The notes beneath the pieces were generated by a model. The model saw nothing but the letters and a program-made list of their open reading frames with translations, was not told where the DNA came from and searched no databases. Below, in pieces: positions 33,150 to 43,608 of a DNA stretch of 64,000 nucleotides. Within the stretch, counting starts at the first letter, position 1; every line of letters begins with the position of its first letter. The translations under genes were made by a program, and so were the position numbers. Source of the DNA: Panulirus ornatus (lineage: Eukaryota > Arthropoda > Malacostraca > Decapoda > Palinuridae). Where the stretch lies: contig NC_092228.1 of the NCBI RefSeq assembly GCF_036320965.1, positions 18,178,393-18,242,392 on the forward strand, given 5' to 3'.

Positions 33150-35038
33150 TTATTTATCTTTTTATTCTACTTTGTCACTGTCTCCCGCGTTAATGAGGTA
33201 GCGCAAGGAAACAGACTAAAGAATGGCCCAACCCACCCACATACACATGTATATATACACACACGTCCACAATCGCAAATATAATAACCCGCCCACATAC
33301 ACGTGTATATACATACACGTCCACACACGCAAATATACATACCTATACATCTCAATGTATACATGTACATACCCACACAGACATATACATATATACACAT
33401 GTACATAATTCATACTGTCTGCCTTTATTCATTCCCATCGCCACCCTGCTACACATGAAATAACAACCCCCTTCCCCCCATGTGCGCGAGGTAGTGCTAG
33501 GAAAGGACAACAAAGGCCACATTCGTTCACACTCAGTCTCTAGTTGTCATGTAATAATGCACCGAAACCACAGCTCCCTTTTCACATCCAGGCCCCATAG
33601 AACTTTCCATGGTTTACCCAAACGCTACACATGCCCTGGTTCAATCCATTGACAGCACATCGACCCCGGTATACCATATCGTTCCAATTCACTCTATTTC
33701 TTGCACACCTTTCACCCTCCTGCATGTTCAGGCCCCGATCACTCAAAATCTTTTACACTCCATCTTTCTACCTCCAATTTGGTCTCCCACTTCTCCTTGT
33801 TCCCTCCACCTCTGACACATATATCCTCTTTGTCAATCTTTCCTCACTCATTCTCTCCATGTGACCAAACCATTTCAAAACACCCTCTTCTGCCCTCTCA
33901 ACCACACTCTTTTTATTACCACACATCTCTCTTACCTTTACATTACTTACTCAATCAAACCACCTCACACCACATATTGTCCTCAAGCATCTCATTTCCA
34001 GCACTTCCACCCTCCTCCACACAACTCTATCCATAGCCCATGCCTCACAACCATATAGCAATGTTGGAGCCACTATTCCTTCAAACATACCCATTTTTGC
34101 TTTCCGAGATAATGTTCTCGACTTCCACACATTCTTCAAGGCTCCCAGAATTTTTGCCCTCTCCCCCACCCTATGATTCACTTCCGCTTCCATGGTTCCA
34201 TCCGCTGCCAAATCCACTCCCAGATATCTAAAACACTTCACTTCCTCCAGTTTTTCTCCATTCAAACTTACCTCCTAATTGCCTTGTCCCTCAACCCTAC
34301 TGTACCTAATAACCTTGCTCTTATTCACATTTACTCTCAGCTCTCTTCTTTCACACACTTTGCCAAACTCAGTCCCCAGCTTCTGCAGTTTCTCACATGA
34401 GTCAGCCACTGTATCATCAGCGAACAACAACTGTCTTACTTCCCAAGCTCTCTCATCCACAACAGACTTCATACTTGCCCCTCTTTCCAAAACTCTTGCA
34501 TTCACCTCCCTAACAACCCCATCCATAAACAAATTAAACAACCATGGAGACATCACACACCCCTGCCGCAAACCTACATTCACTGAGACCAATCAGTTTC
34601 CTCTCTTCCTACACGTACACATGCCTTACATCCTCGATAAAAACTTTTCACTGCTTCTAACAACTTGCCTCCCACACCATATATTCTTAATACCTTCCAC
34701 AGAGCATCTCTATCAACTCTATCATATGCCTTCTCCAGATCCATAAATGCTACATACAAATCCATTTGCTTTTCTAAGCATTTCTCACATACATTCTTCA
34801 AAGCAAACACCTGATCCACACATCCTCTACCACTTCTGAAACCACACTGCTCTTCCCCAATCTCATGCTCTGTACATGCCTTCACCCTCTCAATCAATAC
34901 CCTCCCATATAATTTACCAGGAATACTCAACAAACGTATACCTCTGTAATCTGAGCATTCACTTTTATCCCCTTTGCCTTTGTACAATGGCACTATGCAA
35001 GCATTCATCCAATCCTCAGGCACCTTACCATGATTCAT
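33150..35038 (-). pseudogene. Long-UTR RTE LINE, left part of split copy
   Basis: Minus-strand tail and 3'UTR (33150-33660, with a roughly 55-bp internal duplication near 33231-33340), then RT in broken frames to the GEVPEDW/NHGKV region. LLFADDT is followed by a 6-base in-frame loss. An early frameshift near SVNV-SDW separates frames. It ends at the left duplication CATGATTCAT (35029-35038) and resumes at 35943. Confidence 0.85.
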
Positions 35039-35932
35039 TATTTTTTTTTTTCATACTTTGTCGCTGTCTCCCGCGTTTGCGAGGTAGCGCAAGGAAACAG
35101 ACGAAAGAAATGGCCCAACCCCCCCCATACACATGTATATACATACGTCCACACACGCAAATATACATACCTACACAGCTTTCCATGGTTTACCCCAGAC
35201 GCTTCACATGCCTTGATTCAATCCACTGACAGCATGTCAACCCCGGTATACCACATCGCTCCAATTCACTCTATTCCTTGCCCTCCTTTCACCCTCCTGC
35301 ATGTTCAGGCCCCGATCACACAAAATCTTTTTCACTCCATCTTTCCACCTCCAATTTGGTCTCCCTCTTCTCCTCGTTCCCTCTACCTCCGACACATATA
35401 TCCTCTTGGTCAATCTTTCCTCACTCATTCTCTCCATGTGCCCAAACCACTTCAAAACACCCTCTTCTGCTCTCTCAACCACGATCTTTTTATTTCCACA
35501 CATCTCTCTTACCCTTACGTTACTCACTCGATCAAACCACCTCACACCACACATTGTCCTCAAACATCTCATTTCCAGCACATCCATCCTCCTGCGCACA
35601 ACTCAATCCATAGCCCACGCCTCGCAACCATACAACATTGTTGGAACCACTATTCCTTCAAACATACCCATTTTTGCTTTCCGAGATAATGTTCTCGACT
35701 TCCACACATTCTTCAAGGCCCCCAGAATTTTCGCCCCCTCCCCCACCCTATGATCCACTTCCGCTTCCATGGTTCCATCCGCTGCCAGATCCACTCCCAG
35801 ATATCTAAAACACTTCACTTCCTCCAGTTTTTCTCCATTCAAACTCACCTCCCAATTGACTTGACCCTCAACCCTACTGTACCTAATAACCTTGCTCTTA
35901 TTCACATTTACTCTTAACTTTCTTCTTCCACA
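35039..35932 (-). mobile_element. Young RTE LINE, 5'-truncated, nested
   Basis: T run, young tail, short 3'UTR, RT C-terminus from the ORF stop near 35237 up to RRKLRVNVNKSK. One nonsense change lies near 35606. Flanked by a perfect 10-bp duplication CATGATTCAT (35029-35038, 35933-35942). Confidence 0.93.
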
Positions 35933-36240
35933 CATGATTCATACATACATTAAATAACCTTAACAACCAGTCAACAATAGTCACCCCCTTTTTTAATAAA
36001 TTCCACTGCAATACCATCTAAACCCACTGCCTTGCCAGCTTTCATCTTCTGCAAAGCTTTTACTACCTCTTCTCTGTTTCCCAAATCATTTCCCCTAACC
36101 CTCTCACTTTGCACACCACCTCGACCAAAACACCCTATATCCGCCACGCTATCATCAAACAAATTCAACAAACCTTCAAAACACTCACTCCATCTCCTTC
36201 TCACATCACCACTACTTGTTATCACCTTCCCATTAGCTAA
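35933..36240 (-). mobile_element. Long-UTR RTE LINE, right part of split copy
   Basis: Continues the interrupted copy from the FNVCMNH region back through AGKAVGLDGIAVEFI to GKVITSSGDVRRRW. It is cut at 36240 by the SINE. Confidence 0.82.
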
Positions 36241-36455
36241 TGCTATTTCCCGCATTAGCGAGGTAGCGTTTAGAACAGAGGATTGAGCCTTAGAGGGTTA
36301 GAGGGAATATCTCACTTGGTCTCCTACTCTGTTCCTTCTTTTGTAAAAATCAAAATGGGAGGGGAGGATTTCCAGTCCCCGGCACCCTCCCCTTTTAGTC
36401 GCCTTCTACAACACGCAGGGAATACGTGGGAAGTATTCTTTCACCCTTTAATCGG
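36241..36455 (-). mobile_element. SINE-like element sharing RTE head and tail, near complete
   Basis: Read on the minus strand: a head of about 120 bases matching the RTE 5'UTR (GAAAGAATACTTCCCACG, GTAGAAGGCGACTA, CTGGAAATCCTCCCCTCC), then GGAACAGAG, a private body with GATATTCCCTCTAA and CCTCTGTTCT, and a tail ACGCTACCTCGCTAATGC shared with the RTE 3' end. GGACTGGAAATCC weakly resembles a pol III B box. No ORF. The layout suits a non-autonomous partner of the RTE. Confidence 0.65.
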
Positions 36456-38135
36456 TTTCCCGAGTCAGTGAGGTAGCGCCAGGAAACAGACGAAGAATAC
36501 ATTTTGCATTTGTTTGCCATTTCCTGTATAAGTGAAACTCCACCAGGAACAGACAAGAAAAGGCCTCCTTTGCTCAAATCCACTCTCTAGCCATTATGTA
36601 ATGCAGAAAAACCAAGAGTGTCTTATCCACAATCAAGCTCCACAGACTTTTTTTCCATGGTTTTCCTCAACTATTTCAAAGGCCTAGTTCAGGCAACTGA
36701 CAGCACATCATCCCCTGCATACCATATCAATTTCCTCTATCCCTTTCCTACTTTACACAGTCTTGCATGTTCATGCCCCAAACACAAAATGCACCTTTTA
36801 TGCTACCTTTCTCCTCAGTTTCCATCTTCCTGTTCCATCTACGTGTAGCATGTGTAACATCTTTGTCGTCCTTTCCTCACTCAACCTCTCCAAATGTCCA
36901 CACCATTTTAATGCACCTTTTTCAACTCATACATAATCATGTTGCTTCTGCACCTCTCTCTAATCCAATATTGTCTTATTACATCAATCCTCCTTATGCC
37001 ACTTTCTGTCCTCAAACATTTCATTTCCAACATTCATCATCTCCTTTGAAGTTTTGTCCAAAGCCTATGCTTTACATCCATACAACACTGCTGGGATTAA
37101 CATACTATCAAACATACCATCTTTATAACCAAGGCTCAGCCTATGGCACATGTCAACTCACATGGCCAAGTTCACTATCAGGTATCTAAAATACTCCACT
37201 TCCTCAAAATATCCCTCCATTCAAACTCACACTCCAAATAATGTCTTTTCACTACTAAACCTAAAAATATCTTTTATTCACATTCACTCTCAACTTTTTC
37301 CTTTACACACTCTCAAACTTGGACATCAGCTTCTGAAGTTCCTCTCTTAAATCTATCATCAAAAGTGTATCATCAAAAACTGACTAAACTCCCATCCCCA
37401 CCCAGTGGACTGCATACGTCATCCTTTCTCCAAGACTTGCATTCTCCTCCCTTACCAATCCTTCCATATATGGATTAAACAACTCTGATACCAAACACCT
37501 CCATCTCAGACCCATCTTCACCTTGAACCATTCACCCTTCTCTCTACCTCCTTACACATATGCCTTACTCTCTTGAAAAAACTCAATGCTTCTTATAGCT
37601 TTCCATCCATTCATAGCATCTTTCACAGAAAACTTCAATGAACCCTATAATATGATTTCTCCAGATGAATAAATGCCACATACAAATCCTTCTCTTTCTC
37701 TCACACATTTTTCAAAGCAACACCCTCTAAATCACCAAACTTCCATACACTTTACCAAATACACCCAGTGAACATTCATTTTTACTTTATTGCCATTTCC
37801 TGGCTTTGCAAGGTAGTGCAGTAACAGACAAAGAAAGGCCAAATTAACTCGCATCATAATGATCCATACACAAACTGAAAACCCTAACTAATCGATCAAC
37901 AAGACAATCACCTCCTTTCTTAAAAAACTCAACACCAATCCCATCCACTCTAGCTGCCTTGCTGCACTTCATCGTACACAAGGATTTCAACTACCTCTTT
38001 TCTTTTCATCAAAGCATTTGCCATACCTCTCTCACTTTCCATACCTCTATGTCCAAAAAGTTCCACATCTGCAACCCTATAATCAAACATACTCAACAAT
38101 CTTCAAAATACTCACTCCATCTCCCGTAATATATT
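36456..38135 (-). pseudogene. Very old RTE LINE, 3'UTR and RT
   Basis: Minus-strand, strongly diverged: old tails (36465-36560), old 3'UTR, then the RT C-terminus through the palm to the VITSSGD-equivalent near 38130. Order and many 8-12 base matches are kept but no frame is open. An inserted old tail fragment lies at about 37785-37860. Confidence 0.65.
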
Positions 38136-38275
38136 CATACAATCAAGTAGTTATCTTTGGATGTTCTAGTGAACTATTAATACCTGAAGGTAAAAATAAT
38201 ACAAACATTTCACCCTCAAAGGGCATTTCACTTGCTCACTATACCACCCACCTACACTGCCCCAACTGAAACGTC

Positions 38276-38927
38276 TTAATAAATACCTCATCACAAAACA
38301 GAAAACACTATATACACTCTTATAAAAATTCCCAAACCTTCATCTTAGGTGACTTTAATGAGCTCAAGTCAGACTGCACATGCAGGAACTTGGTCTGGTT
38401 TGTAATGTAATTCAATCATATTAATATCTCTTTATTAAGCCTGATCCTCTTGGATGTACCTGTTATGTACAGAGATGTGTTGCTGCTAAAAGGACTCAGT
38501 CGTCATAACATTGTGGAGTATGTGCCTTGAGGTAATACAACTCTACCACAGCACTGCACTCACCAATAACAACCATACCTGGATTCCTCTGTAAGACACT
38601 TTGGCCAGTGGATACTGAGTGAGTTGTGGAATGAAGACAGCTTCACATCGAATGTCAATACGGTGACCCTAATGCTGGAATACGGTGACCCTAATGCTGG
38701 AATCTTCCCTTAAGTCCACTATCATGACAGCTTCCCTGTGAAGACCATCAGACTGATGACAAGCCATGGGTCACCACTTGAATCAAGACACTGATGAGGC
38801 AGAAGCAGAGAGCCTACAATAGAGGCAACAGGGAAAGATGGAGACCCCCACACACAACTCAGAACACTAATTCGACACAATAAACAATAGACCACACAGA
38901 AAACTCAATTTCTAAAAAGAAAACTGT

Positions 38928-38932
<5 letters not shown>
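38276..38932 (+). pseudogene. CR1-like LINE, endonuclease end to RT start
   Basis: The plus strand reads FILGDFNELKSDCT, then LILLDVPVMYRD and GLSRHNIVEY, matching the GDFN...LDLILTD...SDHN end of CR1-type endonucleases (His-containing HN kept, SD changed). It then gives RHFGQWI and a linker. A perfect 22-bp tandem duplication lies at 38657-38700. Several stops. Confidence 0.55.

Positions 38933-38997
<65 letters not shown>
38933..38997 (+). repeat. (GA)n microsatellite
   Basis: About 32 GA units inside the CR1-like fossil. Confidence 0.96.
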
Positions 38998-38998
<1 letters not shown>

Positions 38999-39084
38999 CT
39001 GTAAAAGACGACGTTAAAGTTATGTATCATTTTTTTTCATTCTTGTTTGCTGTTCTCTCCACAGTAGGTAGCATCAGAAAGAGA

Positions 39085-39525
39085 TAGATAATGCCCTCAA
39101 CTGATAACATCCACAGTCTTACTCCCATGTATAATGCACAAAAACCAGCGTTTCCTATTCACAGCCAAACTCCACACATATTTCTGTGATTTCCCCTGAC
39201 ATATATCAAGGAGAAACACAACAACAACCACCAGTTTTTAATTTTTTGAGTCACCATGCAAACAGGAAAAAGGACAGGAAAATATCAGTCAGTGGAGCCA
39301 TACCCAAGAAAATGCTCAACACTTTACCTTATCCTAGAAGGTGTTTTTTATCATTTTTTTCTATCCACAACCAGGTTTCACAGATATTTCTGTGGTTCCC
39401 CTAGTAGCTTCATATGCCCTGATTCAGTCGACTGACAGCAAAATACCAACTGTTTACCACACTGATCTAACTAACTGTCCCCTGCACCCCTTTTACCCTG
39501 CATAAAACATCCAAAGTACATACAA
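39085..39525 (-). mobile_element. Very old RTE 3'UTR fragments
   Basis: Two overlapping-type minus-strand 3'UTR pieces (about 39085-39210 and 39365-39525), each with the TTTCTGTG-GTTCCCC equivalent of the CATGGTTTACCCC block. They lie within the CR1-like element. Confidence 0.5.
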
Positions 39526-40180
39526 AGGCTCAAGTAAGACCAATATTTCTAAGGTAATATTGTAACTCGATGGGTAAAAGAAGATACATAACCAAATCTT
39601 GAAATGTTCAAGCAGAGCAAGGTGAGAGGAAGTTCAACAGTAAACTGACTAAGACCAATTTCAAGAATGCATTTAACCATGTGAATTAAACTAGTGCTCT
39701 TCATTTGCTTTACTTACTGAGATGTCATCAATAACTTCACCCTTTACTTATAACCTCCTCTTGATTACTGTGCCAGGATCTAAAGCAGGACATCACCTGA
39801 GGTGCACTGCAAGATTTTTGACTTGGTCCACTTGTTTTCCTGGTTGCAGTCAACAAGGTGTCTAAAGGCATCTCAATCCCTGCTGAATTTGTTTATAATC
39901 CTATTCTAAATATGAACAGAGGTACTCCAAATAAAAGCATTAATTTGCACCAGACCCACAATGAGACGTGAGAAAAGGCAAGATACAAACACAATCCAAA
40001 GCTCTCTGAAGTGTGATGAGTAATCTATTTGCTCACAACACAGACTGAACAAGAGTCATACACCCAATGCTGATCATTTCAACTCATTAGGGGTGTCTAT
40101 TGCTGAATCAGACCCATCACACTGACCAAATAACTGGAAAAGTAACTCAGGCTGTTTCAACTAAATATAGGGGTACACAT
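39526..40180 (+). pseudogene. CR1-like LINE, RT palm fossil
   Basis: Reads FKNAFNHVN (motif A decayed), then LGPLVFLVAVN (motif B region) and ISIPAEFVYN where CR1-type RTs have the YVDD motif, and farther on NADHFNSLGVSIAE. Catalytic residues are lost. It continues 38276-38932 after intervening repeats. Confidence 0.5.
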
Positions 40181-40515
40181 TTCATGTGCATCAAAAAATA
40201 AGTTTCATAGTATAAATGGTAAATCAGAACATAAACTGTTTATGCATTACCTATACGTCCCTAAAGAATCATGATTTGATACCTATGGTTCAGCAATATA
40301 AAAAACTGACTTTTTTCTATATTCTATAATTTTAGTTATTTCCATTATCAGCCCCCATCCAGATCACCTCTAAAAATGTAAGTGTTTGCATTCCCCAACC
40401 ATACTTTTTTAGCTACCTAAAAGAAAAGGTCCTAGGGATTTTAGTATGTGGAACCACTCCTTGTGCATTACTATCCCTCTTGACTTATGGGGACAGCAAT
40501 GTCTAAACTTGACTA
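40181..40515. other. No recognisable feature
   Basis: A/T-rich sequence, nothing matched. Confidence 0.35.
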
Positions 40516-41290
40516 ATCTTGGTGACTGAGTTTGGAAAAGTGTGAGAAAGGAGAAAGTTGAGAGTAAATGTGAATAAGAGCAAGCTTATTAGGTTGGACA
40601 AGGTTGAAGGACAAGTTAACTGGGATGTAAGTTTGAGTGGAGAAAAATTGGAAGTGAAGTGTTTTAGATATCTGGAAGTGGGCTTAGCGAATGGAGTAAT
40701 GGAAGTGGAAGCAAGTCATAGGGAGGGAGAGATAGTGAAGGTTCTGGGAGTGCTGAAGAACATATAGGAAGAGAGAACATTATGTGGAAGGGCAAAAATG
40801 GTTATGAATGAAGGAATAGTAATCCTACCAATATCTAATGGATGTGAGATACAGACTAATAGAATGGGTTGTTCTGAGGAGGGTAAAAGTTTTGGAAAGG
40901 TTGATAAAGAGGAAATGAATGTCAAGTGGAGGAACAAGTTGAATGGGGAGGTCAAATTGGAAGTGGAAGGTTGGAGATATAAAGATTGAGTGAATGGGAC
41001 CTGATCATGCAGGAGGGTGAAAAGCATGCATGGGATAGAGTGAACTAGAGTATTGTGGTATACTAGGGTCGACATTGAACAGATACAAGGCACGTGAAAC
41101 ATCCAGGGTAAACCATGTATGTGGGGTCTGGATGTGGAACTATGGTATCAGTGCATTACACATGTCAAGAATGGATATGAGCAAATGTGGCTTTCTTTAT
41201 TTGTTTCTGAGGCTAACTTGCTAATGCAGGGAGCAGTAATCAAGTATCAAAGAAAGAAGTGTGAGTATAGATATAAATATATATATGTAT
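40516..41290 (+). pseudogene. Old RTE LINE, RT end and 3'UTR
   Basis: Plus strand from VTEFGKV through LRVNVNKSK and CFRYLEVGL to a decayed C-terminal domain, then an old 3'UTR up to the GTAT microsatellite where the young copy begins. Several stops and gaps. Confidence 0.72.
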
Positions 41291-41294
41291 GTAT

Positions 41295-42883
41295 GTATGT
41301 ATGTATGACTCATGGTGAGGTGCCTGAGGATTGGCAGAATGCGTGCATAGTGCCATTGTACAAAGGCAAAGGGGATAAGAGTGAGTGCTCAAATTTCAGA
41401 GGTATAAGTTTGTTGAGTATTCCTGGTAAATTATATGGGAAGGTATTGATTGAGAGGGTGAAGGCATGTACAGAGCATCAGATTGGGGAAGAGCAGTGTG
41501 GTTTCAGAAGTGGTAGAGGATGTGTGGATCAGGTGTTTGCTTTGAAGAATGTATGTGAGAAATACTTAGAAAAGCAAATGGATTTGTATGTAGCATTTAT
41601 GGATCTGGAGAAGGCATATGATAGAGTTGATAGAGATGCTCTGTGGAAGGTATTAAGAATATATGGTGTGGGAGGCAAGTTGTTAGAAGCAGTGAAAAGT
41701 TTTTATCGAGGATGTAAGGCATGTGTACGTGTAGGAAGAGAGGAAAGTGATTGGTTCTCAGTGAATGTAGGTTTGCGGCAGGGGTGTGTGATGTCTCCAT
41801 GGTTGTTTAATTTGTTTATGGATGGGGTTGTTAGGGAGGTGAATGCAAGAGTTTTGGAAAGAGGGGCAAGTATGAAGTCTGTTGTGGATGAGAGAGCTTG
41901 GGAAGTGAGTCAGTTGTTGTTCGCTGATGATACAGCGCTGGTGGCTGATTCATGTGAGAAACTGCAGAAGCTGGTGACTGAGTTTGGTAAAGTGTGTGAA
42001 AGAAGAAAGTTAAGAGTAAATGTGAATAAGCGCAAGGTAATTAGGTACAGTAGGGTTGAGGGTCAAGTCAATTGGGAGGTAAGTTTGAATGGAGAAAAAC
42101 TGGAGGAAGTAAAGTGTTTTAGATTTCTGGGAGTGGATTTGGCAGCGGATGGAACCATGGAAGCGGAAGTGGATCATAGGGTGGGGGAGGGGGCGAAAAT
42201 TCTGGGAGCCTTGAAGAATGTGTGGAAGTCAAGAACATTATCTCGGAAAGCAAAAATGGGTATGTTTGAAGGAATAGTGGTTCCAACAATTTTGTATGGT
42301 TGCGAGGCGTGGGCTATGGATAGAGTTGTGCGCAGGAGGGTGGATGTGCTGGAAATGAGATGTTTGAGGACAATGTGTGGTGTGAGGTGGTTTGATCGAG
42401 TAAGTAATGTAAGGGTAAGAGAGATGTGTGGAAATAAAAAGATCGTGGTTGAGAGAGCAGAAGAGGGTGTTTTGAAATGGTTTGGGCACATGGAGAGAAT
42501 GAGTGAGGAAAGATTGACCAAGAGGATATATGTGTCGGAGGTGGAGGGAACGAGGAGAAGTGGGAGACCAAATTGGAGGTGGAAAGATGGAGTGAAAAAG
42601 ATTTTGTGTGATCGGGGCCTGAACATGCAGGAGGGTGAAAGGAGGGCAAGGAATAGAGTGAATTGGATTGATGTGGTATACCAGGGTTGACGTGCTGTCA
42701 GTGGATTGAATCAGGGCATGTGAAGCATCTGGGGTAAACCATGGAAAGCTGTGTAGGTATGTATATTTGCGTGTGTGGACGTGTATGTATATACATGTGT
42801 ATGGGGTGGGTTGGGCCATTTCTTTCGTCTGTTTCCTTGCGCTACCTCGCAAACGCGGGAGACAGCGAAAAAAAAAAAAAAAA
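41295..42883 (+). mobile_element. Young RTE LINE, 5'-truncated, intact RT palm
   Basis: The 5' junction is buried in a GTAT run, because the element's own TGTATGTATG before ACTCATGG matches the target. Ends with the short 3'UTR, tail GACAGCG and a poly-A of about 16 at 42883, followed by TGTATGTG, which may be the target duplication. It carries the early TGA of young copies. Confidence 0.92.
41305..42690 (+). CDS. RTE reverse transcriptase, partial, uninterrupted
   Basis: About 461 codons from MTHGEVPEDW to VVYQG. Contains FRGISLLS, FMDLEKAYDRV, LRQGCVMSPWLF, LLFADDTALVAD (all three catalytic Asp present), VNVNKRK, CFRFLGVDL and RSGRPNWRWKDG. The open frame also runs upstream to 41119, but that part is old 3'UTR and not coding. 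The endonuclease and RT N-terminus are missing, so it cannot move alone. Expression is unlikely since the promoter-bearing 5'UTR is absent. Confidence 0.88.
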   Translation: MTHGEVPEDWQNACIVPLYKGKGDKSECSNFRGISLLSIPGKLYGKVLIERVKACTEHQIGEEQCGFRSGRGCVDQVFALKNVCEKYLEKQMDLYVAFMDLEKAYDRVDRDALWKVLRIYGVGGKLLEAVKSFYRGCKACVRVGREESDWFSVNVGLRQGCVMSPWLFNLFMDGVVREVNARVLERGASMKSVVDERAWEVSQLLFADDTALVADSCEKLQKLVTEFGKVCERRKLRVNVNKRKVIRYSRVEGQVNWEVSLNGEKLEEVKCFRFLGVDLAADGTMEAEVDHRVGEGAKILGALKNVWKSRTLSRKAKMGMFEGIVVPTILYGCEAWAMDRVVRRRVDVLEMRCLRTMCGVRWFDRVSNVRVREMCGNKKIVVERAEEGVLKWFGHMERMSEERLTKRIYVSEVEGTRRSGRPNWRWKDGVKKILCDRGLNMQEGERRARNRVNWIDVVYQG

Positions 42884-42914
42884 TGTATGTGTATATATAT
42901 ATTTTATATTTATT

Positions 42915-43608
42915 TATTTTGCTTTGCCGCTGTCTCCCGTGTTAGCGAAGTAGCACAAAGAAACAGACGAAAGAATGGCCCAACCCACCCACATACACAT
43001 GTATATACATACACGTCCACACACGCAAATATACATACCTATACATCTCAATGTACACATATATATACACACACAGACATATACATATATACACATGTAC
43101 ACACTTCATACTGTCTGCCTTTATTCATTGCCATCACCACCCCGCCACACATGAAATAACGACCCCCTCCCCCCTCATGTGCGCGAGGTAGTGCTAGGAA
43201 AAGACAACAAAGGCCACATTCGTTCACACTCAGTCTCTAGCTGTCATGTAATAATGCACCAAAACCACAGCTCCCTTTCCACATCCAGGCCCCACAGAAC
43301 TTTCCATCGTTTACCCCAAACGCTTCGCATGCCCTGGTTCAATCCATTGACAGCACGTCGACCCCGGTATACTACATTGTTCCAATTCACTCTATTCCTT
43401 GCACGCCTTTCACCCTCCTGCATGTTCAGGCCACGATCACTCAGTCTTTTTCACTCCATCTTTCCACCTCCAGTTGGGTCTCCCACTTCTCCTTGTTCAC
43501 TCCACCTCTGACACATATATCCTCTTGGTCAATATTTCCTTACTCATTCTCTCCATGTGACCAAACCATCTCAAAACACCCTCTTCTGCTCTCTCAACCA
43601 CTCTCTTG
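42915..43608 (-). mobile_element. Long-UTR RTE LINE, 3'UTR and RT end
   Basis: Minus-strand tail (42922-42985) facing the young tail at 42808-42868, long 3'UTR, then the RT C-terminus to a VVERAE-equivalent at 43608. The ORF end has the ancestral CGA instead of TGA. It joins a plus-strand copy at a palindrome, ACCACTCTC-TT-GAGAGTGGT. Confidence 0.82.

Noticed and set aside
41119..41304. N-terminal extension of the 523-codon frame upstream of the young RTE
   Set aside because: This part is old RTE 3'UTR plus microsatellite that happens to stay open.
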